Source: a virus
Strand: one strand, 5' to 3'
Length of the DNA: 58,517 nucleotides
IMG/VR virus record: IMGVR_UViG_3300031746_000019
Coordinates: 1 to 58,517 of that record
The notes beneath the pieces are model-generated. The model was given only the letters and a program-made list of their open reading frames with translations. It was not told the origin of the DNA and ran no database searches. Positions 34,488 through 42,465 of the stretch are shown here, in pieces. The position numbers and the translations under genes were made by a program. The first letter of the stretch is position 1. Each line of letters opens with the position of its first letter.

Positions 34488-36497
34488 ATGGACCTCTTTC
34501 TCGACAAGAAGCTGACGTTTGTGAAGCTAGGGCAAGAGGCCCTCATGGGGGAAGATCCCAACCAGTGGCCCCAACAGATCTTGGACCAGCTTTTCAAGCA
34601 GGCCCCCTTCACGAGTGACTATGCTCCGAAGGTGGTGCTGGATACGGTAGATCCAGATCGCCGGTATGCCATGGGCAGGGTCGAGCTCACGAACAAACTC
34701 GCCATCAATCCACGGGATGATTCCACGCCACCGGAGATGCTGGGTCGGCAGAAGATCATTGTCCCCACCATCATCCGGGATGGCAGGCTTGCCCCCATGG
34801 ACCTGTTCCTCTGCAACGGCTCCGTCGAGCCGCTCACGGAGGAGAGGGTGAGGACCGCACTGTTTCGTCCTGCGCTCTTCGACTCCATCCGCAAGCGCCC
34901 TGGAGATCTCTCCATGGTCGAGCAGCTGTACCCACCGACCCGCCAGTACGGTGGAGCCAGAGGTCCAATGATCGCGGATGTGGGAGCGAGCGGCGGGGGT
35001 GGGGTGGAGAAAGCATCGTCGGCCAAGCCCGAGCTTCTGATGGACGCCATCCTCCCCACGATCAAGAAGGCGCACGTCGAGCAGCTCACCAGCCAGCTCA
35101 ACCACGATGTGTCTCTACGAACGGCGGTGTTCGCGAACGAAGCCATGGTTCCCTTCATGGCCAAGCTTGCGGGGGTGGAAGCATCCACGCCGGAGTCCTA
35201 CCTTCGGAAGGTGGCTGAGGCCATCCAGCCCACGGTCATCCAGGTGAGCAAGGTAGATGGCGGGTTCCTCGTGAAGAAGGCCAACCCGGACGCTCTAGCG
35301 CCGACCGAGGAGACGATGTCCCGACCGGAGGCAACGGGTGCGCTGGGTGGAGATCTAGTAAGCAAGGTCGAGGCAGACGGCACGACCACCATCAACTCTC
35401 AGCCTGCCATGAAGGATACCCTCACCGACATCGAGATCAAGGTCGCCGATGCCTTCGGCATCTACAAGGTCAAGGCCCTGAACGACAACCGTGAGTTGGT
35501 CGGTTGGGTATTCCCGCACGTCATGGCCTTCACAGGGGAGGTTCTCCCGCTGGCCGTGTTCTCGAACGGCAGTGAGGGTGCGATGCAGGAAGCCATCGCC
35601 GGGGTGCCAGTAGCGAAGCAGACGGACGTGATCGATGTCCCACCGCAGGGGAATGGGTGCTTCTACTACTCGTCCGACAGCGGCTCCGTGGCCTTCGTAC
35701 CTACGCTAGTGAAGTCGGAGATGGAAACACCCGAAGGGCTCGCGTACATGTGCGAGACAGTGATGGGGGAACATCTTCAGATCAGTAAGGTGGAGGGTCT
35801 TCAGGAAGTCAGCCCCATTGGGGAGAGTCACTTCGGTATCCCGATGGATTGTGGGTTCATGCCTCTCGAGAACATCACCGAGCTTGCTGCCAGCCCGGAG
35901 GATTATCTTCAGGACGCCATGGCAAAGATGCAGAAGACCGCTGTTCGTGTGTTCTCGGACGGGACATGCTTCAAGTTCGAGGGCTCGGAAATCGACAAGC
36001 TGGCGAGTGTGATGCCGACGCAGTTCCTAGGCCTGGATGACGCTGTGTTCCTCGCTTCCATCCTCGGTCAAAATCCAGAGCAGATCAAGACTGCCTTCGT
36101 CAACCTGCGAAAGCAGGGTCAGTACGAGACGTGGTTCAACGCCAAGCCTATCCACACGCTTCGTGAGAAGTATGCTGCTGCCAAGACCGCAGCGAAGAAG
36201 GTACTGTCCAATCTGCCAGACCTGCGTGTAGACCTACTGAAGGAAGCCACACCACTCGAAGATCCAACTGCGGTGGACAAGATCTTGTCGGTGGGGTTCC
36301 TCAATCCGGAGAATCTTTCGATCTTCGCCAGCTACATCCCGGAGATCGAATGCACCATCCAGAAGCTGTCCGAGCTTCTCCTGGCTTCCCGCCTGGGGCT
36401 GGGCTCGGTAGATCAAGGGGCACTTCAGAAGTCCCTGGTTCATCTCGACAAGGTAGTCGCGGGGCTGAAGACTCTGGGCACGACGTCACAGGCGTAG
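34488..36497 (+). CDS. Large structural protein of unknown role
   Basis: The 669-residue protein begins with three consecutive ATGs after TAGGAG. The third (34,488) has ideal spacing and is chosen. It is globular and mixed alpha/beta, with Gly-rich linker SGGGGVEK near residue 170 and a helical C-terminus (IQKLSELLLASRLGLGSVDQ). The N-terminal FLDKKLTFVKLG loosely recalls the DELxK signature. Length and position suggest an abundant virion or baseplate component. Not recognised. Confidence 0.65.
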   Translation: MDLFLDKKLTFVKLGQEALMGEDPNQWPQQILDQLFKQAPFTSDYAPKVVLDTVDPDRRYAMGRVELTNKLAINPRDDSTPPEMLGRQKIIVPTIIRDGRLAPMDLFLCNGSVEPLTEERVRTALFRPALFDSIRKRPGDLSMVEQLYPPTRQYGGARGPMIADVGASGGGGVEKASSAKPELLMDAILPTIKKAHVEQLTSQLNHDVSLRTAVFANEAMVPFMAKLAGVEASTPESYLRKVAEAIQPTVIQVSKVDGGFLVKKANPDALAPTEETMSRPEATGALGGDLVSKVEADGTTTINSQPAMKDTLTDIEIKVADAFGIYKVKALNDNRELVGWVFPHVMAFTGEVLPLAVFSNGSEGAMQEAIAGVPVAKQTDVIDVPPQGNGCFYYSSDSGSVAFVPTLVKSEMETPEGLAYMCETVMGEHLQISKVEGLQEVSPIGESHFGIPMDCGFMPLENITELAASPEDYLQDAMAKMQKTAVRVFSDGTCFKFEGSEIDKLASVMPTQFLGLDDAVFLASILGQNPEQIKTAFVNLRKQGQYETWFNAKPIHTLREKYAAAKTAAKKVLSNLPDLRVDLLKEATPLEDPTAVDKILSVGFLNPENLSIFASYIPEIECTIQKLSELLLASRLGLGSVDQGALQKSLVHLDKVVAGLKTLGTTSQA

Positions 36498-36499
36498 TC

Positions 36500-37393
36500 A
36501 TGATTGTGCACTCGCCAAGCGAGTTCTTTATCAGGTTCCTCATCTCGCAACGCGATCATGAGCCCAATACCATTCTGCGGATGCTCGAGGACTTCCGCCT
36601 AGAGGGCTTGACCGCTGAATACATACGGCGTCTTCAGCTTCAGATGGAGCCCTTCCCAGATCCCTGGGAGCCAGCACAAAAGGATGGGCCCACCAAGGAC
36701 TACCTCAAGAAGCAGGGCATCTACGATCTCTGGTACCCCACTCCCCATGTGAAGGAGGCGTACGAGATCTTGTCCGCTCCGCAGTTGCGAGCGGACGTTG
36801 AACAGCTCCTGCTCTCCCCTCTCCGTGTGGAAGAGGTGGTGACGCGGCTCAACAAGCACCACGCCGTGGCTCTTACGGTAGAGGGAGTGCAAGCATTCGG
36901 GCATTACTTCTGGAACAAGAAGCTCCTCCCAATGCACGAGTGGGTGGAGTATCTAGAGGTCAGGCCGAACGCAGCGAACAGTACTGCCGTCCTCAGAGTT
37001 AGCCCTGACGTGGCCCAGGCTCTGGTGCCTTGGGTACTAGGGTTGAGTGGGCCTCCCTCCACACTCAACACGGGCATCGTGGCTCGCAGGATGAGGGACA
37101 TCGCCTTCTTGAAGGTGCTCGAGGTCGAGAGACAGCCTGCGACCTTGGCGCACTCGAAGATGATGAAGAACTACATGGACGTGATCAAGGATGCAGAGAA
37201 TGAGATGCGCCAGAGCGATGTTGCTCTGAAGGATGTGCTCTCTGCGTTCGACAAGTTCCGCCTGCGGAAGGACTCTGAGCCTACAGAGTCGATCGAGGCC
37301 GTCGCAGGTCCGAACTATAGCTTCTCTGGTGCAGGTACCGGCAGGGGTGAGGAGCTGGCCAACACACGAGTCGTGGAGGACGACGATGGTTGA
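36500..37393 (+). CDS. Hypothetical protein upstream of terminase
   Basis: This 297-residue protein starts MIVHSPSEFFIRFLISQRDH, with only a weak ribosome binding site; the frame is open upstream through the previous gene. It is helical, including LRMLEDFRLEGLTAEYIRRL and a C-terminal coiled coil. Its DNA-binding-like helices and its place two genes before the large terminase make it one of two candidates for a small-terminase-like role, but nothing proves it. Confidence 0.6.
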   Translation: MIVHSPSEFFIRFLISQRDHEPNTILRMLEDFRLEGLTAEYIRRLQLQMEPFPDPWEPAQKDGPTKDYLKKQGIYDLWYPTPHVKEAYEILSAPQLRADVEQLLLSPLRVEEVVTRLNKHHAVALTVEGVQAFGHYFWNKKLLPMHEWVEYLEVRPNAANSTAVLRVSPDVAQALVPWVLGLSGPPSTLNTGIVARRMRDIAFLKVLEVERQPATLAHSKMMKNYMDVIKDAENEMRQSDVALKDVLSAFDKFRLRKDSEPTESIEAVAGPNYSFSGAGTGRGEELANTRVVEDDDG

Positions 37394-37922
37394 GACAGTG
37401 GCAAAGAAGAAGCCGTTCTGGATGAGTGACGAGGAGTGGCAGCAGCGTGGACTGCCCGCGATGCCGAACTCTGAAGAGAACATGGCGGGGGCAGTCCAGA
37501 AGGGTGTCCCCGAGCTGAACTGGGTGGAGTGCAAGAGCATCATCGGAGCTTGGGTAGAGAAGGACGGGCTTCTTCTCTACCACTTCTACATGAGAGATCG
37601 GAAGCAGATCTTTGATGATGCTCAGAAGAGGATGGACGTCACCCGGGACATGGCTGCCCCAGGCATCATTCAGAGCGAGCAGCAGCGGATCTCTGCTGAG
37701 GCCAATGAGGCTCTTGAGAAGCATCCCTGGCCACCAGCCTTCAAGGATCTACTGGAGCGCGTCATCAAGGACTGCTTCCGATACCAGACCTTCAAGATCG
37801 ACTACTACCTCGAGGTGGACAGCTGGTCTGTGGCCATGCCCGCGCTCGAGACTCCGACGAAGTGGACGGCCGATCAATACGCCCAGCCCATCAAGAGGCT
37901 AGCAGATCAGCTTCAGAGCTAA
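37386..37922 (+). CDS. Hypothetical protein immediately before terminase, possible small terminase
   Basis: The protein has 178 residues with GGAGG six bases before the ATG, and it overlaps the previous gene by eight bases. It starts with a basic stretch (VETVAKKKPFWMSDEEWQQR) and is largely helical. The position just before the large terminase, and the structured DNA after it, fit a small terminase subunit, but no helix-turn-helix is clear. Low certainty on role. Confidence 0.6.
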   Translation: MVETVAKKKPFWMSDEEWQQRGLPAMPNSEENMAGAVQKGVPELNWVECKSIIGAWVEKDGLLLYHFYMRDRKQIFDDAQKRMDVTRDMAAPGIIQSEQQRISAEANEALEKHPWPPAFKDLLERVIKDCFRYQTFKIDYYLEVDSWSVAMPALETPTKWTADQYAQPIKRLADQLQS

Positions 37923-37927
37923 GTGAG

Positions 37928-38014
37928 GTCCGGCTTTCGCCGGACGACACACCGCTCTCGAGAGATCTGTGGGCGCTACCATGGCCGGCACACAGTAGTG
38001 TCCGCAGATCTCTC
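37928..38014 (-). ncRNA. Structured intergenic element, candidate small RNA or packaging site
   Basis: A GTCCGGC/GCCGGAC hairpin (37,928-37,945) has a GAAA tetraloop on the minus strand. A ten-base perfect stem (37,960-37,969 with 38,005-38,014, extendable by four more pairs) encloses a 35-base apex with an internal ACAC/GTGT hairpin. Promoter octamer copy 4 lies about 85 bases upstream on the minus strand and no minus-strand gene follows. A small RNA of about 170 bases is the simplest reading; a pac-like DNA structure is the alternative. Confidence 0.4.
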
Positions 38015-38098
38015 TAGCTGGGCGAGGAGATTGGGAGCGACTACGGACGCGCCGGCAATGAGTCCACGTTCTGTAGCCAGTTGACGGGACTCTGTACT

Positions 38099-38106
38099 CT
38101 TATACC
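38099..38106 (-). promoter_or_regulatory. Candidate phage promoter element GGTATAAG (copy 4)
   Basis: The minus strand reads CAAAGGTATAAGAGTACAGAG, directed away from the terminase gene into the structured intergenic element. The downstream GTACA resembles the sequence after copy 1 (GTACACAGAG). Confidence 0.5.
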
Positions 38107-38111
38107 TTTGA

Positions 38112-39950
38112 GTGAGCGGGGTTTCAGTGGCAGTCATCAGCCTGGCAGAAGCGGCCATACTCAAAGAAGCGAAGCTCATCCCCCTCTCTTGGTCCATCGA
38201 CCGGGGAAACTCTGAACCCTGGTTCGACTACGATGAGGAGGGCAACCCCACAGACTACGGGTTTGACTCCGAGCCGGAAGATCCAACCATCGAAGATCTG
38301 ATGGGCCTGGATGCATCCAAGTTCATATATGACATCAAGCCATCCCAATTCGCTGAGACTTCGATCCGTATCCCCGAGGCGGGGAGGATCGCAGACTTCA
38401 AGTTCGAGGGGCGTGACTACCTCCGGCGGATCTACGACACCAGTGCGGACAAGGTACTACTGAAGTGCGGACGTCAGGTTGAGAAGTCGACCACCTTGGG
38501 AAACAGGCTGCTCTGCTATTCCGCCCTGACCAACAACTTCCGATCCCTCTTCGTTGCTCCCTCTGCTGAACAAGCCAAGGTATTCTCGGTAGACCGTATC
38601 AAGGACGTCATCGAGAGCTCGCCACTCTTGAAGGCGTACACCACTACCAAGATCAACCAGGCGGTGTTCTTCAAGAAGTTCATCAACTTCTCACAGATCA
38701 GACTCCGCTATGCGTACCTCACGGCTGACCGAGTTCGTGGTATCCCAGCAGATCTGATCTGCATCGACGAGCTACAGGACATTCTCGTAGACAACATCCC
38801 GATCATCGAGCAGTGCGCCTTCCACTCTCACTACAAGCTCTTCATATACTCGGGCACCCCAAAGTCTGAGGACAACACGCTCGAGCACTACTGGCAGGAG
38901 TTCTCCACTCAGAATGAGTGGGTAGTTCCGTGTGATAGGCACGGCACGCCAAACAATCCCTCGTCTTGGCACTGGAACATCTTGGGGGAGAAGAACATCG
39001 GTAAGAAAGGATTGATCTGCGACCAGTGTAAGGAACCCATCAGCGCAGCTCATCCGATGGCTCGATGGGCCTCGATGAATCCCAGGTCGGAGAACAATGT
39101 AGAGAAGGTAACCTTCGAGGGCTATCGCATCCCCCAAATCATGGTCCCCTGGGTGGACTGGGTAGAAATCTTGGAAGCACAGGAGCACTACCCTCGCGCT
39201 CAGTTTATGAACGAGAAGCTCGGGCTATCCTACGACTCCGGGAATCGGCCCATCACGAAGGCTCAGCTTGAGGCTTGCTGCCGACCACACATTCGTCTCA
39301 CTGACATCGAGAACTTCCGCCGCCTGGCACAAGGCCGACCCATCTACGCTGGCATAGATTGGGGCACGGGAGAGCGGTCGTACACAGTGATCGCTCTCGG
39401 TGGGTACTTTGGATCGACCAACTTTTCCATCTTCTACGTTCATCGGTTTACCGGACCCGACCTCGAGCCAGATCGGCAGCTGGACCTCATCTCCCAAATG
39501 ATCACGCAGTTACAGGTACAGGTCATTGGCTGTGACTACGGCGGTGGCTTCCACAACAACAAGACCCTCATCCAGAGGTTCGGGGCAAACAAGGTCATCA
39601 AGTACCAGTACAACCCCAGGCAGAAGAAAAAGATCTACTGGGAGCCCAATCTCCAGCGGTACATGTGCCAACGCTCCGAAGTGATGAGTGACATGTTCTC
39701 CGCTCTCAAGAAGAAGCTGATCGATCTACCTTGCTGGGATGACTTCAGGGAACCTCACGGCCAAGACGTGCTCAACATCTTTAGTGAGTACAACAATCGC
39801 CTGAGGATGGAGGAGTTCAAGCATGCGCCGGGAAAGACAGACGATACGTTTCACGCCATCCTCTACTGTTTGCTCGCTTCGATGATCCAGCATCCGCGCC
39901 CCGATATCATCCAGGCGATCAAGGACACTGGTATGGGCAGGGGTACCTAG
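38112..39950 (+). CDS. terL: Terminase large subunit
   Basis: The protein has 612 residues. ATPase: GRQVEKST (Walker A, 120-127), ADLICIDELQ (Walker B with D219, E220), and LFIYSGTPKS (coupling motif III). Nuclease: AGIDWGTGERSY (D416), VIGCDYGGGF (D475), GKTDDTFHA (D577, D578). A CDRHGT...CDQC pair near 274-306 suggests a small zinc knuckle. It packages DNA through the portal and cuts concatemers. GTG at 38,112 and GTG at 38,127 are both possible starts, neither with a strong site. The stop shares CTAG with the convergent gene. Confidence 0.93.
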   Translation: MSGVSVAVISLAEAAILKEAKLIPLSWSIDRGNSEPWFDYDEEGNPTDYGFDSEPEDPTIEDLMGLDASKFIYDIKPSQFAETSIRIPEAGRIADFKFEGRDYLRRIYDTSADKVLLKCGRQVEKSTTLGNRLLCYSALTNNFRSLFVAPSAEQAKVFSVDRIKDVIESSPLLKAYTTTKINQAVFFKKFINFSQIRLRYAYLTADRVRGIPADLICIDELQDILVDNIPIIEQCAFHSHYKLFIYSGTPKSEDNTLEHYWQEFSTQNEWVVPCDRHGTPNNPSSWHWNILGEKNIGKKGLICDQCKEPISAAHPMARWASMNPRSENNVEKVTFEGYRIPQIMVPWVDWVEILEAQEHYPRAQFMNEKLGLSYDSGNRPITKAQLEACCRPHIRLTDIENFRRLAQGRPIYAGIDWGTGERSYTVIALGGYFGSTNFSIFYVHRFTGPDLEPDRQLDLISQMITQLQVQVIGCDYGGGFHNNKTLIQRFGANKVIKYQYNPRQKKKIYWEPNLQRYMCQRSEVMSDMFSALKKKLIDLPCWDDFREPHGQDVLNIFSEYNNRLRMEEFKHAPGKTDDTFHAILYCLLASMIQHPRPDIIQAIKDTGMGRGT

Positions 39951-40447
39951 ACTGCGATCAGGTTGTCTTTTAAGAGCGTCTGCGCCACTTGTGGCAGTTC
40001 CTGGGGTCTGTCAGATTTTTTGATCATTATCACGGCAGAGTCACGAAGGCTCTTTCGGCCCTTTTCCAGGTAGGCGTAGAGTTGCTTCAGAGTGCCGTTG
40101 CGCATGAATCCCTTTGCGCGCCTCACGGCGGTCATCATGCGGATGACCAAGTTGTAGAAGGGCTCCCAGGTGTGCTCGTAGTCGACAATCTCCTGGAGCC
40201 GGACAAACTCGAATTCAGAAAGCTGGCAGAAGAGCTCCGCCCAGAGTTCACATACCTCAGGCGCAAACTGACGTGCTTCAAGACCGAGGAGTTGGGTCGC
40301 ATCCCGGTAGTACTTGAGCAGCTCTTCATCTGGGGCCGTTCGCAGCTTGGACAGCTCCAGCCCAGCTACACGTAGGAGAAAGGTGACCTGGGACTCAAGG
40401 TTGGAGATACGGGCTTCCAGCTTTCTGATCTCAAAGTCTTTCTCCAT
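39947..40447 (-). CDS. Hypothetical coiled-coil protein, convergent with terminase
   Basis: This protein has 166 residues. An N-terminal coiled coil (FEIRKLEARISNLESQVTFL) is followed by a helical domain (RQFAPEVCELWAELFCQLSE) and a basic C-terminal region. It is a single minus-strand gene within the late region. The minus-strand upstream sequence shows TTGTGA, 17 bases, TAGTAT, a sigma70-like promoter. Function unknown; a regulator of late expression or packaging would fit the place, but that is a guess. Confidence 0.6.
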   Translation of the reverse strand: MEKDFEIRKLEARISNLESQVTFLLRVAGLELSKLRTAPDEELLKYYRDATQLLGLEARQFAPEVCELWAELFCQLSEFEFVRLQEIVDYEHTWEPFYNLVIRMMTAVRRAKGFMRNGTLKQLYAYLEKGRKSLRDSAVIMIKKSDRPQELPQVAQTLLKDNLIAV

Positions 40448-40518
40448 ATGCTTCCCATTGCCGCCTGGCGTATGATATCTATACTATGCACTGGGTGCTG
40501 GTATCACAAGTCCTTGTG

Positions 40519-40548
40519 TTGACAGTGCTGCTACAGCGAATCTATGAT
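40519..40548 (+). promoter_or_regulatory. Sigma70-like promoter for the capsid-region operon
   Basis: TTGACA (40,519-40,524), an 18-base spacer, and TATGAT (40,543-40,548) lie just before the first gene of the capsid cluster. The predicted transcript would start within about ten bases of the ribosome binding site, giving a very short leader. A divergent promoter for the gene at 39,947-40,447 overlaps this region. Confidence 0.55.
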
Positions 40549-40565
40549 TGACCAAAGGTGAGAGC

Positions 40566-41480
40566 ATGAGCGATCAGGGCGCGATTCCCCTTGGACTGGC
40601 CCAGCAGCGGGCCGCAAAGCATGTTGACCCCGAACAGCTAGAATCCATGGGAAAGCGCGCAGCCGCTCTCTATGGTGAAGGCTCACACACCCTGAACGAT
40701 GCGGTCGTGGAAATCCTCAAGACCGCCAAGCTGGCCCCTGAGCAGGTGAAGCGGGTCTGCGAGTTCGCCAACACCTCGGCCTACCTCCGGGAGTTTGAGA
40801 AGGCCGGGGAGATGCGTAACATCACCTTCGACAATGGGCCCGCCGACCCGTCCTACATCCTGAAGGAGCTCAACGATGGGTCTGCTCCCGCTGTTCATCA
40901 GGTCAAGACAGCCGGGTACGCCCCGCCCACCACTAGCTACAAATCCCATGCTTCGGATGCTCTTCTGGCAGAAGCCTTCGGGGTTGACGGTGGTCTGTCC
41001 AAGGTAGCTTCCATCGATCACGCAGCTCGTGCCGATCGTGGGGAAGAGGTCGCAGATCTCAAGATTCGTCTGGAAGGAGTCCACGACGACATCATGAGCA
41101 AGTACGCTTCTTCAGGCGTACTGCTGGGGGACGTGAAGAAGGACCTCTGCGAAGCTACCCGACAAGAGATCATGAACGGTGCGTCCCTGGGGGACGTGGT
41201 CTCTGCTTGGTCTGCCTTCTCCCCGCGTACCTCCTTGACGAAGGAGGCCATGGATCTAGTCCGGAGCCATCTGGCTGAGACCGATACGATGGGGGTGCGT
41301 GACCAGGAGAAGTCACTAGTGAAGGTCGCCAGTGGAAGCTCCCCGAACCCAGCACATCCGATCGTAGATCGATTCATCGCCTTCACGAAAGTCGCCACGG
41401 AGCACCGCAAGCTGGAGCACGCGCTGGATATCGTGAAGGAGCAGCTCCAGGATGTGAACGCGCAACTGAGGAGTCTGTAA
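40566..41480 (+). CDS. Hypothetical capsid-region protein
   Basis: This protein has 304 residues from the ATG at 40,566, with AAAGGTGAG upstream; an in-frame TTG 18 bases earlier is less likely. It is helical and charged, with several K-[VT]-A tripeptides (VKTAG, SKVAS, VKVAS, TKVAT) and a C-terminal coiled coil ending NAQLRSL. It may be an internal or scaffold-associated protein. It overlaps the next gene as TAATG. Confidence 0.6.
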   Translation: MSDQGAIPLGLAQQRAAKHVDPEQLESMGKRAAALYGEGSHTLNDAVVEILKTAKLAPEQVKRVCEFANTSAYLREFEKAGEMRNITFDNGPADPSYILKELNDGSAPAVHQVKTAGYAPPTTSYKSHASDALLAEAFGVDGGLSKVASIDHAARADRGEEVADLKIRLEGVHDDIMSKYASSGVLLGDVKKDLCEATRQEIMNGASLGDVVSAWSAFSPRTSLTKEAMDLVRSHLAETDTMGVRDQEKSLVKVASGSSPNPAHPIVDRFIAFTKVATEHRKLEHALDIVKEQLQDVNAQLRSL

Positions 41481-41788
41481 TGGAGCGCAAACTAGCTGCG
41501 GCGTTCTGGATTCTTCGCAACTCTCAGATCTTTGAGAAGATCGGGGAGGGGGGCGTTCTGGGCGGGGTGAAAAAGCTCTACGGTGCAGTCTCCAAGGGCG
41601 CGAAGACAACTGGAGCGGAACTGACAGCGATGGGTCACCCACTCTTGGGTACTGCCGCTTCTCTGGCCCCTGTAGCGGCTCTCGCCTATGGAGGGAAGAA
41701 GGTCTACGAGTCCCGCCCAGTGCAGCAGGCAATCGCGAATCACAGGCAGCGCCAGTATGAGAAGCAGCTGGCTCAGCAGGGATACTAG
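41480..41788 (+). CDS. Small glycine-zipper protein
   Basis: The protein has 102 residues with GAGGAG seven bases before the ATG. The N-terminus (AAAFWILRNSQIFEKIG) is a looser form of the AFxDELxKI signature. A hydrophobic Ala/Gly segment (HPLLGTAASLAPVAALAYGG) is followed by a basic, Gln-rich tail. Probably the same functional class as the genes at 32,446 and 32,798. Confidence 0.6.
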   Translation: MERKLAAAFWILRNSQIFEKIGEGGVLGGVKKLYGAVSKGAKTTGAELTAMGHPLLGTAASLAPVAALAYGGKKVYESRPVQQAIANHRQRQYEKQLAQQGY

Positions 41789-41790
41789 CG

Positions 41791-42465
41791 ATGAACCCAG
41801 TCGAAGAGTTCCTCGAGCTACAGAAGCAAGCGAACTGGCTTGGTGACTTCGGCAGGGCTCTGGTTGGTCATGGCCCGGGACAGGGAGGTTCCGCCTCGAC
41901 TGCTGCGCAGCTCTTTCAGGCTCCCCTTGCCGCCGCTGCGATAGCGGGTACTGGGCTAGGGATCAGCAAGGGCGTGGGAGCGATCAGAGAGCATTTTGGT
42001 AAGGCTCGGGACTTCCAGAGGATGGTTGAGGAGAACCCATCGCTTCAGAAGGAAGACGCCCGGCACGTCCAGATGCTCTACAACTCTCTGCGTCGCCTCT
42101 CTCCCACGATGGCCAAAGATCCTCTTCTGGCTGGCTCATTCGTACGAGACTCAATCCGCTTCGGACCCGAAGGAGGTCCAGCCGTAGCTCCAAGTACGGC
42201 TAAGATGCTTGCGGATACAGAGAAGGGTGTGGCCGGGGCTGGGAAGAGACATCCAATTCTCGATCTCCTGGGCGGTGTGGGCCGTATAATGCCTCCGCAA
42301 CAGAAACACGAGCTCCCACCGCAGCTAGTAGGACATATCGAAACTCGACGTAATCTCCCAGGGCGCTCTGGAACAATTAGCGCAAAGCAGAACGTATACG
42401 ATCCAGCCGAATGGAACCGCATGTCGGCCGCCGCCGCCGGGGTAGCAGGCCAAACTAACCCATGA
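41791..42465 (+). CDS. Glycine-zipper protein upstream of prohead protease
   Basis: The 224-residue protein begins MNPVEEFLELQKQANWLGDF, a short amphipathic N-terminus comparable to the DELxK set. An Ala/Gly segment (LAAAAIAGTGLGISKGVGAI) and a polar, Pro-rich C-terminal half follow. It overlaps the protease gene by four bases. Function unknown. Confidence 0.6.
   Translation: MNPVEEFLELQKQANWLGDFGRALVGHGPGQGGSASTAAQLFQAPLAAAAIAGTGLGISKGVGAIREHFGKARDFQRMVEENPSLQKEDARHVQMLYNSLRRLSPTMAKDPLLAGSFVRDSIRFGPEGGPAVAPSTAKMLADTEKGVAGAGKRHPILDLLGGVGRIMPPQQKHELPPQLVGHIETRRNLPGRSGTISAKQNVYDPAEWNRMSAAAAGVAGQTNP

Noticed and set aside
37976-38197. 73-codon minus-strand frame in the terL leader
   Set aside because: It starts upstream of the candidate promoter, overlaps the terminase start and has no ribosome site; the structured-RNA reading fits better.
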